This document shows positions 44,181 to 55,220 of a stretch of 64,000 bases of DNA, one piece after another. The stretch is from contig NZ_KB911258.1 of NCBI RefSeq assembly GCF_000383415.1, forward strand, positions 578,267-642,266. The letters are read 5' to 3'. Numbering within the stretch: position 1 is the first letter of the stretch; the number at the start of each line of letters is the position of its first letter. Made by a program: the position numbers and the translations under genes. The notes under the pieces are model-generated. The model was not told the DNA's origin. It did not search any database and saw only the letters and a list, made by a program, of their open reading frames with translations. The stretch is from Hyphomicrobium zavarzinii ATCC 27496 (GTDB lineage Bacteria > Pseudomonadota > Alphaproteobacteria > Rhizobiales > Hyphomicrobiaceae).

Positions 44181-45397
44181 GGGAGACCGTGACGGGAGAA
44201 TCCCGCCCAACCGGCGAGGTCCGGATATTCCTGATTGCAGGTGAGCATTCCGGCGATGCACTCGGCGCCAAGCTGATCGACGCGTTGCGCACCCGTCTGG
44301 GTGATCGCCTCGTTCTGGCCGGTGTGGGCGGTGAGGCCATGGAGCAGCGACGAGGCTTCGTCTCCGGCTTCCCCATGTCAGACGTCGCGGTGATGGGCCC
44401 CCTCTCCATCCTGCGGCACCTGCCGCGTATCGTCCGCCGCGTCTATGCCGCCGTCGACAGCGCGCTTCGCTTCGAGCCAGACGCCGTCGTCATCATCGAC
44501 AGCCCCGAGTTCACCCATCCGATCGCCAAGCGCATCCGCAAGGCCCGCCCTGACATCCCGATCGTGGACTACGTGAGTCCCAGCGTGTGGGCATGGCGGC
44601 CGGGCCGCGCCGCGAAGATGCGCCCCTATGTCGATCATATCCTCGGCATTCTCCCGTTTGAGCCTGCCGCGCACAAGCGGCTCGGCGGCCCGCCCTGCAG
44701 CTATGTGGGACATTCGTTCATCGAGCGGCTCGATTGGCTGCGCGATCTCGATCCCGAGCCGTTGAGAGCGCGTCTCGGTCTGGATCCGGAGAAGCCCGTG
44801 ATCGTCGCGCTGCCCGGCAGCCGCACATCCGAGGTGGGCCGCCTGATGGAGCCATTCGGCGATACGCTGCGTCTCCTATGCGAGCGCGGAAAGGCCCCGG
44901 AGGTGATCGTTCCCTGTGTCGCGCATGTGCGCGGGCTGGTGGAGAAGGGACGTGCGAGCTGGCCGGTTGCGGCTCATATCGTCGAGGACCCGGACGACAA
45001 GTATCGCGCCTTCAAGCTTGCGAAAGCGGCGCTTGCGGCCTCGGGCACTGTCACGCTCGAGCTTGCGCTCGCTGGCACGCCGATGGTCGTCGCTTATCGT
45101 GTCGATCCGGTCGCGGCGCCGTTTCTTCGCCGCATGATCAAGGCGCCCACCACCGTGCTCGCGAACCTCGTGCTGGGAGAGAACGCATTCCCGGAATTCC
45201 ACCAGGAGAAAAGCTCGCCCCGGAACCTCGCGGACGCGCTGGAGCCGCTGCTGTCGGATACGCCCGAAAGACGCGCCCAGCTTGCTGCCCTCGCGAGGGT
45301 TCCCCACCTCATGCATATCGAAGGCGGCAGCCCCAGCGAGGCTGCCGCCGATATCGTTCTGGATTATGCGCTGAACGGAAGATCTGCGGCCCGGTGA
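44177..45397 (+). CDS. lpxB: Lipid-A-disaccharide synthase
   Basis: 406 residues. It joins lipid X to UDP-diacylglucosamine at the inner membrane. Conserved parts are IFLIAGEHSGDALGAKLI, DYVSPSVWAWRPGRA, LPGSRTSEVGRL and the ASGTVTLELALAGTPMVVAYR donor site. It is coupled to lpxI by the ATGA overlap and is the last gene of this pair. Confidence 0.96.
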   Translation: MRETVTGESRPTGEVRIFLIAGEHSGDALGAKLIDALRTRLGDRLVLAGVGGEAMEQRRGFVSGFPMSDVAVMGPLSILRHLPRIVRRVYAAVDSALRFEPDAVVIIDSPEFTHPIAKRIRKARPDIPIVDYVSPSVWAWRPGRAAKMRPYVDHILGILPFEPAAHKRLGGPPCSYVGHSFIERLDWLRDLDPEPLRARLGLDPEKPVIVALPGSRTSEVGRLMEPFGDTLRLLCERGKAPEVIVPCVAHVRGLVEKGRASWPVAAHIVEDPDDKYRAFKLAKAALAASGTVTLELALAGTPMVVAYRVDPVAAPFLRRMIKAPTTVLANLVLGENAFPEFHQEKSSPRNLADALEPLLSDTPERRAQLAALARVPHLMHIEGGSPSEAAADIVLDYALNGRSAAR

Positions 45398-45425
45398 GCC
45401 GTCTTCCGCTCTAGGAAGAAGCGGC
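45398..45425. terminator. Short inverted repeat between convergent lpxB and gltA
   Basis: TCTTCC / GGAAGA with flanking GCCG/CGGC, in the 33 bases between the two stop codons. No T-run; a bidirectional terminator is possible. Confidence 0.4.
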
Positions 45426-45430
45426 CAGGC

Positions 45431-46750
45431 TCACGAGCCCGGCTTCGGGAACGGACGGCGCGCGGGTCCCACATAGAGCTGGCGCGGACGGCCGATGCGC
45501 TGCTCCGGATCCTCGATCATTTCCTTCCACTGCGCGATCCAGCCCACCGTGCGCGCCACCGCGAACAGCACCGTGAACATGGAGACGGGGAAGCCCATCG
45601 CGCGCAGCGTGATGCCCGAATAGAAATCGATGTTCGGATAGAGCTTCTTCTCGATGAAGTACTCGTCCTGAAGCGCGATGCGCTCGAGCTCCATCGCCAC
45701 CGCAAGCAGCGGATCGTTGCGCTTGTCGAGCTCGTCCAGCACCTGATGGCAAGTCTTCTGCATCACCTTGGCGCGCGGATCGTAGTTCTTGTAGACGCGA
45801 TGGCCGAAGCCCATCAGCCGGAAGCCCGACGTCTTGTCCTTGGCCTTCTTGATGAACTCGGGGATGCGGTCCACCGAGCCGATCTCTTCCAGCATGTTGA
45901 GCGCGGCTTCGTTCGCGCCGCCATGGGCGGGGCCCCAGAGACAGGCGATGCCGGCCGCGATGCACGCGAACGGATTGGCGCCTGAAGAGCCCGCGAGACG
46001 CACCGTGGAGGTGGACGCGTTCTGCTCGTGGTCCGCGTGAAGAATGAAGATGCGATCCAGCGCGCGCGCCACGATCGGATTGACGATGTAGGGCTCGCAG
46101 GGAACTGAGAAGCACATCTGCAGGAAGTTCGACGTGTAGTCGAGATCGTTCCGCGGATAGATGAAGGGCTGGCCGATCGAATACTTGTAGGCCATTGCCG
46201 CGATCGTCGGCATCTTCGCGATCATGCGATGGCTCGCCGTCTCGCGCTGACGCGGATCGTTGATGTCGGTGGAGTCGTGATAGAATGACGAGAGCGCGCC
46301 GACCACGGCCACCATCACAGACATCGGATGCGCGTCACGGCGGAAGCCGGTGAAGAAGCGCGTCATCTGCTCGTGCACCATCGTGTGGCGCGTGATGGTG
46401 TTGCGGAACTGCTTGAACTCGTCGTTGGTCGGCAGCTCGCCGTGCAGAAGCAGATAGCACGTGGCGAGGAAGTTCGAGTTCTCGGCCAGCTCGTCGATGG
46501 AATAGCCGCGATAGAGCAACTCGCCCTTGTCGCCATCGATGAAGGTGATGTGCGAGGAGCAGTTGGCCGTGGAGGTAAATCCCGGATCGTAGGTGAAGCA
46601 GCCGGTGTCGCGATAGACCTTCGCGATGTCGATCACATCGGGGCCGATCGTTCCGCTGCGGACATCGAGTGAGACCGTTTTCCCTTTCAGAACGAGGTCG
46701 GCCTGACCCTTTGCCCCCGCCTTGGAGGTTGAGCTTTCTTGAATGCCCAT
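45431..46750 (-). CDS. gltA: Citrate synthase
   Basis: 439 residues from the ATG at 46750, preferred because GAAGGAG lies 7-13 bases upstream (an in-frame ATG lies 8 codons earlier). It condenses acetyl-CoA and oxaloacetate at the entry of the TCA cycle. Catalytic histidines are in [19 protein letters not shown] and [14 protein letters not shown]. It is the type II (hexameric) length. A -10-like TATACT lies about 90 bases upstream of the start (46839-46844, minus strand). Confidence 0.97.
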   Translation of the reverse strand: MGIQESSTSKAGAKGQADLVLKGKTVSLDVRSGTIGPDVIDIAKVYRDTGCFTYDPGFTSTANCSSHITFIDGDKGELLYRGYSIDELAENSNFLATCYLLLHGELPTNDEFKQFRNTITRHTMVHEQMTRFFTGFRRDAHPMSVMVAVVGALSSFYHDSTDINDPRQRETASHRMIAKMPTIAAMAYKYSIGQPFIYPRNDLDYTSNFLQMCFSVPCEPYIVNPIVARALDRIFILHADHEQNASTSTVRLAGSSGANPFACIAAGIACLWGPAHGGANEAALNMLEEIGSVDRIPEFIKKAKDKTSGFRLMGFGHRVYKNYDPRAKVMQKTCHQVLDELDKRNDPLLAVAMELERIALQDEYFIEKKLYPNIDFYSGITLRAMGFPVSMFTVLFAVARTVGWIAQWKEMIEDPEQRIGRPRQLYVGPARRPFPKPGS

Positions 46751-46896
46751 TCCGCGTCTCCTTCGATCAAGCACCCGCGTGCTTGGGATCAGATCAACTC
46801 ACCAGCCGAAAGCGGCAGGCGCTCGAATGCTGCACCGCAGTATAGCGGAAATGCAATTCTACGAAATGACGAAGTAGCGAAGCTTGTGAAGCGGCT

Positions 46897-48438
46897 TCAG
46901 CGAATTTGTTCGCCAAGCCGGGCGAGGGTTTCCTCACGCCCGAGAACGCTCATGACATCGAACACGGGCGGCGAAACCGTGCGTCCGGTGAGGGCGGAGC
47001 GCAGCGGCTGAGCAACCTTGCCGAGCTTCGTGCCTGTTTCCTCCGCATACGTGCGAACAAGAGCCTCGAGCGCACCCGGGGTCCATTCGGCGGAGGCTTC
47101 GAAACGCGGCACGAGAGCCGTCAGAATCGCCCGGGCCTCAGCATCCATCAGCTTCTGGGCCTTGTCATCTAGACTAAGGGGGCGCTCGGCCACGATGAAA
47201 AGCGCTTGACCGACAAGCTCCGCAAGCGTCTTGGCTCGCTCTTTCAGAGAAGGCAGGGCCTGGAGCAGACGCTCCCATCCCTTGGCCTCGAAGCGGCGCG
47301 CCAGCTCCGGCCCTGTGGTGACGCCCGGCACCTGGGCCGCGACCTCGCGGGCGAGCGCGATGTCGGATCTGACCGGCGCCTTGGGATCGACGGCGATCGC
47401 CGAGAGGGCTGCGAAATCGAGATGAGGCAGGATGCCCTGAATTCCGGCAAGCAGCTCGGAATCGGGCGTTGTGCGCAAATAATGACCGTTGAGATCGTCG
47501 AGCTTCTTGAAGTCGAAGCGTGCTGCGCTCTTGTTGATGTCGTCGATGTCGAACCAGCGGATGAGATCTTCCGTCGAAATGATCTCGTCGTCACCATGGC
47601 TCCAGCCGAGACGCACAAGATAGTTGCGCAGCGCCACCGGCAGATAGCCCATGGCGCGGTATTCCTCGACGCCCTGAGCGCCATGCCGCTTCGAAAGCTT
47701 GGCGCCGTCCGCGCCATGGATCAGCGGCACGTGCGCCCATTCGGGGATCGCCCATCCCATGCCGAGATAGATCTGCGACTGGCGTGCGGCGTTGGTCAGG
47801 TGATCCACGCCGCGAATGACGTGCGTCACGCCCATGTCGTGATCGTCCACAACCACGGCGAGATTGTAGGTCGGGTTACCGTCGCTTCTGAGGATGATCA
47901 GGTCGTCGAGCTCCTTGTTCTGGAACACGACACGGCCCTGCACATGATCCTCGACCACCGTCTCGCCTTCGCGCGGCGCCTTGAGCCGGATCGTGTACGG
48001 CTGACCGGCCGGTGCCTCCGACGGATCGCGATCGCGCCAGGGTGAGCGAATGGTGAGCGGACGCTTCTCAGCTTCCGCGTCCTTCCGCATCTGGTCGATC
48101 TCGGCTGCCGTCAGATAGCAGCGATAGGCGCCGCCACGTTCGAGCAGGGCCAGCGCCACCTCGCGATGGCGATCCGCACGCGAGAACTGCGAGACCGGCT
48201 CGCCGTCCCATTCGAGCCCGAGCCACCGCACGCCGTCCAGGATCGCGGCCACGGCCTCGGGATTGTTCCGCTCGCGGTCCGTATCCTCGATCCGGAGCAG
48301 GAACGTGCCGCCCGTGCGCTTGGCGTAGAGCCAATTGAAAAGCGCCGTGCGCGCACCGCCGATATGCAGATAGCCGGTGGGCGAAGGGGCGAAACGCACG
48401 ACGGGAGCGCCGGGCGGCGTTCGTTTGGACTCGGTCAT
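46897..48438 (-). CDS. gltX: Glutamyl-tRNA synthetase
   Basis: 513 residues from the ATG at 48438; an in-frame ATG at 48483 is less likely. It charges tRNA-Glu. The HIGH-type motif is [20 protein letters not shown], and the KMSKS-type motif is KLSKRHG. It is somewhat longer than the usual 470-480 residues, mainly in the C-terminal anticodon-binding part. It is divergent from comEC. Confidence 0.96.
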   Translation of the reverse strand: MTESKRTPPGAPVVRFAPSPTGYLHIGGARTALFNWLYAKRTGGTFLLRIEDTDRERNNPEAVAAILDGVRWLGLEWDGEPVSQFSRADRHREVALALLERGGAYRCYLTAAEIDQMRKDAEAEKRPLTIRSPWRDRDPSEAPAGQPYTIRLKAPREGETVVEDHVQGRVVFQNKELDDLIILRSDGNPTYNLAVVVDDHDMGVTHVIRGVDHLTNAARQSQIYLGMGWAIPEWAHVPLIHGADGAKLSKRHGAQGVEEYRAMGYLPVALRNYLVRLGWSHGDDEIISTEDLIRWFDIDDINKSAARFDFKKLDDLNGHYLRTTPDSELLAGIQGILPHLDFAALSAIAVDPKAPVRSDIALAREVAAQVPGVTTGPELARRFEAKGWERLLQALPSLKERAKTLAELVGQALFIVAERPLSLDDKAQKLMDAEARAILTALVPRFEASAEWTPGALEALVRTYAEETGTKLGKVAQPLRSALTGRTVSPPVFDVMSVLGREETLARLGEQIR

Positions 48439-48602
48439 GGATGATCGGCTCGGGTTGGTGTGAATTGGCTCGCCATGTAGCATAGCCGCACAAGGCGAGA
48501 CTAGTGTGCTTGCCGAAAAGAGCGGCCTGGGCTCGCGAGCGAAGAAGAGATCGGAATCAAAGGCCTAGGGCAAGGCAGGTACGCGCGGGGCAGGGGGCGG
48601 GA

Positions 48603-50879
48603 TTGGACGTTTCTCCCGAGAGTGCAGGGCGGGAAGGCACGCTCGCCGCGGCCTGGCGGCGGATCTCGCCTGTTCTGGCGCAGGCGGGCGGGCTGCGGGA
48701 AAGCCTCGAACGCGAGCGTGCCCGCTGGTTCGTCTGGACCCCCGTCGCCCTCGGCACCGGCATCGCGATCTACTTTGCCCGCGCGCACGAGCCAAGCCTC
48801 TGGATAGCGCTGGCGCTCCCCATGATGGCGCTGGGTCTCGCAGGCGCGAGCCGCAAGGCGGGTCTCTTGTCCATCCTGGCGCTGGGCGTACTGACCGCAT
48901 CCCTCGGCTTCACCCTCGCCAAGCTGCGCACCGAATGGACCCGCGCACCCGTACTCGGCCACGAGATCCGCCGGGCCGAGGTGAAAGGGATCGTCGAGCT
49001 GATCGAGCCGAGACCGGCCCGCGGCGAGCGCATCACCCTGCGCGTGACCGACATCAAGGGGCTCGCCCCCGGGGATCGCCCCGAACGCGTCCGCATCCGC
49101 GTGATGATCGAGCGCGAGGGCTTGAAGCCCGGAGACCTCGTGCGCCTGCGCGCGACGCTGCGCCCGCCCTCCGTCCCCGCACTGCCGGGCGGCTACGACT
49201 TTGCCCGCACGGCCTGGTTCCAACGTCTGGGAGCGACCGGTTACGCCATCGCCCCAGCCGAAATCATCGCGCAGGCGGAGGCGCGCGACCAGAGCCTCGT
49301 CCAGAACGCGCGCGATGCCCTCGAGCGCCTGCGCCAGGGCATCGGTGAGCGCATACGCGCCGCCGTACCGGGCGAAACCGGCGCCATCGCCGTATCACTC
49401 ATCACCGGGGAGCGCGGCGCCATCACGGAGGCCACCAACGACGCCTATCGCGACTCCGGCCTCGTGCACATTCTCTCCATTTCAGGTCTGCACATGGTGA
49501 TCATGGCGGGCGCGGTGTTCGCCTCCATCCGCATTCTGCTCGCCGCGTTTCCGGCAATCGCGCTGCGCTTCCCCACGAAGAAATGGGCAGCCGCCGCAGC
49601 GCTCGCCGGCGCGGCCAGCTATCTTCTCATCTCCGGTCAGTCCGTCGCCACCCAGCGCGCGTTTCTCATGATCGCGATCATGTTCGCCGCCGTGATGCTG
49701 GACCGGCAGGCCCTTGCCATGCGCAACGTCGCGATCGCGGCGTTCGTCGTTCTCGCCGTCATGCCCGAAAGCCTGCTCGACGCCGGGTTCCAGATGTCGT
49801 TTGCGGCCGTCGTGTCGCTCATCGCCGCCTATGAGACGGCGCGGTCGCAATCGAGTGAGCGGGAGCTTGCGGGCTGGCTTCGCCCCGTCGCGTTCTTCCT
49901 CGGCGGCATCGTGCTCTCCACCGTGATCGCAAGCCTCGCCGTCGCGCCCATCGGCGCCTATCACTTCCACCGCAGCCAGCAGTATGCGCTGCTCGCGAAC
50001 TTGATATCGGTTCCGATCTGCAACCTGATCGTCATGCCGGCGGCGCTGCTGACGCTCGTGATGATGCCCTTCGGCCTCGAAGCCTTGCCCCTCGCGATCA
50101 TGGCGAAGGGGATCGACGTCATGTCCGCAACCGCTCACTGGGTCGCGAGCCTGCCCGGCGCCGTGATGCACATTCCCAAGATCTCCGATATGAGCTTTGC
50201 CCTCATGATCGCGGGAGGCCTGTGGCTCACACTCTGGCAGACGCGGTGGCGCATGCTCGGCCTCGCCGCCATCGGAGCGGGCCTCGTCGTGGCGGGAGAT
50301 GACCCGCGTCCCGACGTCCTCGCCGGACGCGGGGGTGAGCTCGTAGCTCTCCGCTCAAGCGACGGCACGCTCGCCGCCATGGGCTCACGCTCTGGCAGCT
50401 TCGAGTTGACACGCTGGCTCGAGCACGATGGCGATGCGCGCGCCCCCCGCGACGTGATGCGCGGGACGGCATTTCGTTGCGATGGCGTGGGCTGCATTGC
50501 CGGTGTGCGAGGACTTACGCTCGCCGTCGAGCGCCACCCGTCCGCGGCGGCGGAAGACTGCAAAAAGGCCGACATCGTGATCGGCGGATCCGAGCGCTCC
50601 CGGGGTTGCGCACACCCGCGCCTCGTCCTCGATCGCGCCACGCTGAGACGCGACGGCACCCACGCCATCTATCTTGCGACGGCGCAGGGGAGCGAGAAAC
50701 CGGCGATCGAGAAGGTGGAAACGGTCGCGAGCCGGAGGGGCGAGCGGCCTTGGACAGAGCGCCCGCTGAGGCCCCGCCGCGCGCCTGCCCCTGATACGCC
50801 TCCGGAAAACACGATGGGCCGGTCACCATCGAGCGACCAGCCCACCGAAGAGATGCCGTTGGACGACGAGCGCGACTAG
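48603..50879 (+). CDS. comEC: ComEC/Rec2-family DNA-uptake channel protein
   Basis: 758 residues if it begins at the TTG at 48603, which has GGGGGCGGGA just upstream; a GTG or ATG further upstream (from 48504) would add an Arg-rich leader. It has a membrane-bound DUF4131-type N-terminus and the ComEC core ([20 protein letters not shown], later [19 protein letters not shown]). The C-terminal beta-lactamase-like domain is present only as a shortened form without an HxHxDH motif. ComEC forms the inner-membrane pore for transforming DNA. Its TAG stop overlaps the lexA stop on the other strand. Confidence 0.85.
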   Translation: MDVSPESAGREGTLAAAWRRISPVLAQAGGLRESLERERARWFVWTPVALGTGIAIYFARAHEPSLWIALALPMMALGLAGASRKAGLLSILALGVLTASLGFTLAKLRTEWTRAPVLGHEIRRAEVKGIVELIEPRPARGERITLRVTDIKGLAPGDRPERVRIRVMIEREGLKPGDLVRLRATLRPPSVPALPGGYDFARTAWFQRLGATGYAIAPAEIIAQAEARDQSLVQNARDALERLRQGIGERIRAAVPGETGAIAVSLITGERGAITEATNDAYRDSGLVHILSISGLHMVIMAGAVFASIRILLAAFPAIALRFPTKKWAAAAALAGAASYLLISGQSVATQRAFLMIAIMFAAVMLDRQALAMRNVAIAAFVVLAVMPESLLDAGFQMSFAAVVSLIAAYETARSQSSERELAGWLRPVAFFLGGIVLSTVIASLAVAPIGAYHFHRSQQYALLANLISVPICNLIVMPAALLTLVMMPFGLEALPLAIMAKGIDVMSATAHWVASLPGAVMHIPKISDMSFALMIAGGLWLTLWQTRWRMLGLAAIGAGLVVAGDDPRPDVLAGRGGELVALRSSDGTLAAMGSRSGSFELTRWLEHDGDARAPRDVMRGTAFRCDGVGCIAGVRGLTLAVERHPSAAAEDCKKADIVIGGSERSRGCAHPRLVLDRATLRRDGTHAIYLATAQGSEKPAIEKVETVASRRGERPWTERPLRPRRAPAPDTPPENTMGRSPSSDQPTEEMPLDDERD

Positions 50880-51607
50880 TAGCGGCGGATGAGCCCCACG
50901 AGGCGCCCCTGAATGTCCACCTGATCGGGACCGAAAATGCGCGTCTTGAATTCGGGATTTGCAGCCTCGAGCGCGATCGTCGAGCCCTTCTTGCGCAGGC
51001 GCTTGAGGGTCGCTTCCTCATGCTCGACGAGTGCCACCACGATGTCGCCGTTCTCGGCCGTATCGCAGCGGCGGATGATCACCGTGTCGCCGTCGTGAAT
51101 GCCGGCTTCGATCATCGAGTCGCCCTTCACCTCCAGCGCGAAATGCTCGCCATTGGTGAGCAGATCCGGCGGGCAGGCGATGTCGTGCGTATGGTTCTGG
51201 ATCGCCGAGATCGGCACGCCCGCAGCGATCCGGCCCATCACCGGAACCGAGACCGTTCGGCTGTCGATCATATGAGAGGGCGGGGGCATGATGTTGCGGG
51301 CTTTCGCGCCCTCGATCACGCTCGGCTGGAAGCCGATCCGCCTGGGTTCCGCTGCAACCGTCGCGACAGTGGCGGCAGACGCGGCCGTCGAGCTTTCCGG
51401 AAGCTTCAGCACCTCGATGGCGCGGGCGCGATGAGGAAGGCGGCGGATGAAGCCCCGCTCCACCAGGGCCGTAATCAAGCGGTGAATGCCCGACTTGGAT
51501 TTGAGGTCGAGCGCGTCTTTCATCTCGTCGAACGAAGGCGGCACGCCATCGGCCTGCATGCGCTCATGAATGAAGAGCAAAAGCTCCTTCTGCTTCAAAG
51601 TCAGCAT
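50876..51607 (-). CDS. lexA: LexA repressor
   Basis: 243 residues from the ATG at 51607 (GGGAGG about 5 bases upstream). It is the SOS repressor that self-cleaves when RecA is activated. A winged helix (about 1-70) binds DNA. The cleavage site is A129-G130 in GRIAAG, and the protease dyad is S164 (GDSMIEAG) and K202. A GTTC-N7-GTTC box lies about 280 bases upstream. The linker between domains (about 70-115) is longer than in E. coli, as in other alphaproteobacteria. Confidence 0.96.
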   Translation of the reverse strand: MLTLKQKELLLFIHERMQADGVPPSFDEMKDALDLKSKSGIHRLITALVERGFIRRLPHRARAIEVLKLPESSTAASAATVATVAAEPRRIGFQPSVIEGAKARNIMPPPSHMIDSRTVSVPVMGRIAAGVPISAIQNHTHDIACPPDLLTNGEHFALEVKGDSMIEAGIHDGDTVIIRRCDTAENGDIVVALVEHEEATLKRLRKKGSTIALEAANPEFKTRIFGPDQVDIQGRLVGLIRRY

Positions 51608-51883
51608 CGTGCCTCCCGTGCGAGACCTCATTGCGAGGCCAAGACAATAAAATATCTGTTCCGATCACGCGCCGAGGCGCCAACAACGCGGCGCTCCAAC
51701 ATCCCTTTCGAAGGGCCATCCATTTCGAATGGACAAGGCTCCTGCGTCGCGCAAGACCGGCCCCTCAACGTCGAACGCGCAGCCATCCTTTCGCGGGGGA
51801 CCGTTGCGATCCTCAACCCTAAACGACGACCACGAACGTTTTGCGCGAGACTCACCTAAACAAAACGTGAATGTACGCTAATC

Positions 51884-51898
51884 GTTCTCGCCACGTTC
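51884..51898. promoter_or_regulatory. Candidate LexA (SOS) box of alphaproteobacterial type
   Basis: GTTCTCGCCACGTTC matches GTTC-N7-GTTC exactly and lies in the moeA-lexA gap. The distance of roughly 280 bases to the lexA start is long, so it may act on a distal promoter. The rest of the 319-base gap (51608-51926) shows no gene. Confidence 0.55.
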
Positions 51899-51926
51899 TG
51901 CAAGTGCAACGTTCTGGATCAGCCGG

Positions 51927-53132
51927 TCAGTCGCGCAGGCGCTCGATGATCACCGTATCGCCGGGCTTGGCGGCGGGCGCATTCATGGGCCGGTGGATGA
52001 GGCAGTTGGCCTCCGCGAGCGCCGTCAGCAGCGAGCTGTCCTGTGACGGCATGGGCGCCACCGTGAGCAGGCCGTCGTGCCTCCGGCCGAGCTTCGCGCG
52101 CATCAGATGAAGGCGTGGACCGTTGGCGTCGAGAGGCTGCGTGAGGATCGCGGTCTCGCGCTCCTGTGCATCCGCAGGCAACCCGGTCATCGCCTGCACG
52201 AGCGGCACCAGGAACACCCGCGCGGTGATGAGCGCGGAAACCGGATTGCCCGGCAGCCCCAGCACCCGCGTCTTTCCGAGATGGCCGAACATCAGCGGTT
52301 TGCCCGGCCGGATCGCAACCCTCCAGAACGCGAGATCGATGCCTTCCTTGCGCAGGGCAGGTCCCACGAGATCATGGTCGCCGACCGACGCGCCGCCGAT
52401 CGTGACGAGCACGTCCGCTCCGCGTGCTTCCGCAATACGCGCGGCGAGAGCATCTAAGCGGTCGGGCGCGATGCCGAGAAGCCGCGCCGTGCCGCCCGCG
52501 CGCTCGACCAGCGCCGCAAGACCTACTGGATTGGACGAAACGATTTGATCGGGACCGGGTTGCGTGCCCGGCGGAACGAGCTCGTCTCCCGTCGCCAGGA
52601 TCGCGACCACAGGGCGGCGCGTCACCGGCACCGAGGCGTGCCCCATGGCGGCTGCGAGTGTCAGCGCATGAGGATCGAGGCGGCGCCCACGCCGGAGCGC
52701 GACGATGCCGGCTGCGAAATCCACCCCCGCGGGCCGGATGTTGCCCTTGGCCGGAGTAGCATCCGTCGCGACGATGTCGCAGCCCTCGCGCGCGACGTTT
52801 TCCTGGATCACGACGGTGCCGCAGCCCGCGGGAAGGGGCGCGCCTGTGAAGATGCGCACCGCCTGACCCGGAGCGGCGGAGCCCGCAAAGCCGCGGCCGG
52901 CCGCCGACTCGCCGATCACCGTCCAGCGGTCTCCCGGCTTAGCGGCCGCATCGCCGTACACCGCATAGCCGTCCATCGCCGACGCATCGAACGGCGGCTG
53001 CGTGAGGGTTGCCGCGAGATCGCGTGCGAGCACCCGCCCGTCCGCCTGCTCGACAGGAACCGTTTCCTCGGGAAGCGGCGCGACGCCATCCAGGATACGG
53101 GCGAGGGCAGCGTCGGCGGAGAGAAGTGTCAT
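51927..53132 (-). CDS. moeA: Molybdopterin molybdenumtransferase
   Basis: 401 residues from the ATG at 53132; an in-frame ATG at 53186 overlaps moaC and is less likely. It inserts molybdate into adenylated molybdopterin. MoeA motifs include DASAMDGYAV, ATGDELVPPG, TIGGASVGDHDLV and GLPGNPVSAL. Its start is 5 bases from the moaC stop. Confidence 0.95.
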   Translation of the reverse strand: MTLLSADAALARILDGVAPLPEETVPVEQADGRVLARDLAATLTQPPFDASAMDGYAVYGDAAAKPGDRWTVIGESAAGRGFAGSAAPGQAVRIFTGAPLPAGCGTVVIQENVAREGCDIVATDATPAKGNIRPAGVDFAAGIVALRRGRRLDPHALTLAAAMGHASVPVTRRPVVAILATGDELVPPGTQPGPDQIVSSNPVGLAALVERAGGTARLLGIAPDRLDALAARIAEARGADVLVTIGGASVGDHDLVGPALRKEGIDLAFWRVAIRPGKPLMFGHLGKTRVLGLPGNPVSALITARVFLVPLVQAMTGLPADAQERETAILTQPLDANGPRLHLMRAKLGRRHDGLLTVAPMPSQDSSLLTALAEANCLIHRPMNAPAAKPGDTVIIERLRD

Positions 53133-53136
53133 GGCG

Positions 53137-53631
53137 TCAGGATCCGCTTTCGCGTTTGGGCGCTTCGTAGGTGCCGGAGCGTCCACCCGTCTTCGAGGCG
53201 AGGCGAATGCCGCTGATCTCCATCCCGCGATCGACCGCTTTCAGCATGTCGTACAGCGTGAGGCCGGCCACGGAGACGGCGGTCAGGGCCTCCATCTCCA
53301 CGCCCGTCTGCCCGGTGACGCTGACTTCGGCGCGAATATGAAAGCCGGCCGGCGTCTCAGACGGCGTGAAATCGACGGCCGCTTTGGTAAGCGCAAGCGG
53401 ATGGCACAGCGGAATGAGCTCGCTCGTCTTCTTCGCGGCCATGATCCCCGCGATTCGCGCGGCGGCCAGCACGTCACCCTTGGGCGCGCCACCCGAGCGG
53501 ATGAGCGCCAGCGTCTCGGGTTTCATCGCGATGAAGCCTTCCGCAACGGCCGTGCGGCTCGTCACGTCTTTCGCGCCAACGTCCACCATGCGGGCGCGGC
53601 CTGCTTCGTCGAGATGGGTGAGCTTCGTCAT
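53137..53631 (-). CDS. moaC: Cyclic pyranopterin monophosphate synthase
   Basis: 164 residues. It acts after MoaA in molybdenum cofactor synthesis. Typical segments are [34 protein letters not shown] and [20 protein letters not shown]. The ATG overlaps the trpC stop (ATGA). A longer frame running on into trpC is spurious. Confidence 0.96.
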   Translation of the reverse strand: MTKLTHLDEAGRARMVDVGAKDVTSRTAVAEGFIAMKPETLALIRSGGAPKGDVLAAARIAGIMAAKKTSELIPLCHPLALTKAAVDFTPSETPAGFHIRAEVSVTGQTGVEMEALTAVSVAGLTLYDMLKAVDRGMEISGIRLASKTGGRSGTYEAPKRESGS

Positions 53632-54431
53632 CAGGCGGCCTCGGGCGTGAGCAAGGTGCGCGTCGCCGCCGTGACGTCGGCCTGGCGCATGAGACTTTCG
53701 CCGACCAGGAAGGTCTCGACGCCGGCGCGCTTCAGGCGGCTGATGTCGGCCGGCGTGAAGATGCCGCTCTCGCCGATGACGATGCGGTCCTTCGGCACGC
53801 GCGGGGCGAGCGCTTCTGTGGTGGCGAGCGTCGTCTCGAACGTCTTGAGATTGCGATTGTTGATGCCGATGAGGCGGCAATCGAGCTTCAAGGCGCGATC
53901 GAGCTCGGCCCCGTCGTGCACCTCCACGATCGCGTCCATGCCCCAGTCGCGCGCAGCCGAGGCGAGGTCCGCCGCGAGTGCGTCGTCCACCTCCGCCATG
54001 ATGATCAGGATGCAGTCTGCGCCCCAGGCGCGCGCTTCCACCACCTGATAGGTGTCGATCATGAAATCCTTGCGCAGCACCGGCAGCGAGACGGCCGCGC
54101 GCGCGGTCGTGAGATAGTCGGGCGCGCCCTGGAACGAGGGACCGTCGGTCAGGATCGAGAGGCACGCCGCTCCGCCTGCCTCGTAGGCGCGGGCGAGCTG
54201 CGGCGGATCGAAATCCTCGCGGATCAATCCTTTCGACGGCGAGGCCTTCTTGATTTCGGCGATCAGCGCCGTCTGGCCTGCGCGATGACGCGCGTCGAGC
54301 GCGGCAGCGAACGGGCGCACGGCGGGCGCACTGCGCGCCAGCTCGGCAAGAACCTGCAACGGCAAGGCCTCGCGTGCACGCGCAACCTCTTCGCGCTTGT
54401 ACTGGGTGATCTTCTCGAGAATGTCTGCCAT
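53631..54431 (-). CDS. trpC: Indole-3-glycerol-phosphate synthase
   Basis: 266 residues from the ATG at 54431 ([16 protein letters not shown]). It forms indole-3-glycerol phosphate in tryptophan synthesis. Typical parts are [47 protein letters not shown] and [13 protein letters not shown]. Coupled to moaC by overlap. Confidence 0.97.
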   Translation of the reverse strand: MADILEKITQYKREEVARAREALPLQVLAELARSAPAVRPFAAALDARHRAGQTALIAEIKKASPSKGLIREDFDPPQLARAYEAGGAACLSILTDGPSFQGAPDYLTTARAAVSLPVLRKDFMIDTYQVVEARAWGADCILIIMAEVDDALAADLASAARDWGMDAIVEVHDGAELDRALKLDCRLIGINNRNLKTFETTLATTEALAPRVPKDRIVIGESGIFTPADISRLKRAGVETFLVGESLMRQADVTAATRTLLTPEAA

Positions 54432-54632
54432 GTCGAAGCGCGTACCAGATGCGTCCGAAGGCCCAGAAAAGCCCCTCGGAAGGTGAAGTTTCCACATCGA
54501 TAAGACTGAGGATCAAGCAAAGATCAAGCGCCCTGCCCGAATTGGCCGATCGGAGAGCGAATGAGGCCGGAAATACGGCGCATCACGGCGGGTCGGGCGC
54601 CATTTACCAACGGAGGCTTGGCGGCAGGGCGC

Positions 54633-55133
54633 CTAGTTGCCGTTGAGAAAGGCCGTTTCCTTGACGATCAGGTCGCGGCCGAGGGTCAGGCAGTCGGCCG
54701 CGATTTCGTTCGGCACCATGTCGAGGCGGATGTTGTGCCCGCCTGTGGTGAGGCCCCATTTGTGATCGATGCAACTCTTGATCATCAGCGCGAGATGCTC
54801 GGCGGCAGCCGCTCCGTCGAGGCGCGATTGATCCACCAGCGCGGCGCGGAGCTTCGCATAAGCCGCCTGAAACGCTGCGTAGGCGTCCACGTGACGCTTG
54901 CGCATGGCGCAGACGTCCTTCACGCCCTGATCGACCTCCGGCTTCTCCCATTCGACCACTGACGTCACGAAGGCGCGGCAAGCCTCCTCCGAGGCGTCAA
55001 CCTTGCCTTCCTCGTCGTAGCCGATGATCAGCGTCTTGGGCATTTGCGCTTCGCCCGCTTGGAGCGGTGTAACAACGGCTCCGATCGCGGAGAGCAGAAG
55101 CACAAGCAACGTCGTGGCGAGAGCGCGGGGCAT
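54633..55133 (-). CDS. Unknown exported protein between trpD and trpC
   Basis: 166 residues from the ATG at 55133, with a clear signal peptide (about 1-26, LLVLLLSAIGAVVTPLQA). The mature part is helical with four cysteines (EEACRAF, KDVCAMR, KSCIDHK, ADCLTL), which could form disulphides in the periplasm. No family recognised. It interrupts the otherwise standard trpG-trpD-trpC run. No terminator was seen on either side. Confidence 0.65.
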   Translation of the reverse strand: MPRALATTLLVLLLSAIGAVVTPLQAGEAQMPKTLIIGYDEEGKVDASEEACRAFVTSVVEWEKPEVDQGVKDVCAMRKRHVDAYAAFQAAYAKLRAALVDQSRLDGAAAAEHLALMIKSCIDHKWGLTTGGHNIRLDMVPNEIAADCLTLGRDLIVKETAFLNGN

Positions 55134-55220
55134 GGAGGAGAACCTCTCTCGGCTGCGAGCACGGCAATTAGCCACCCTACCACGCCCGCCGGGACACGGA
55201 ATCCTGCACGAGGAAAGAGG

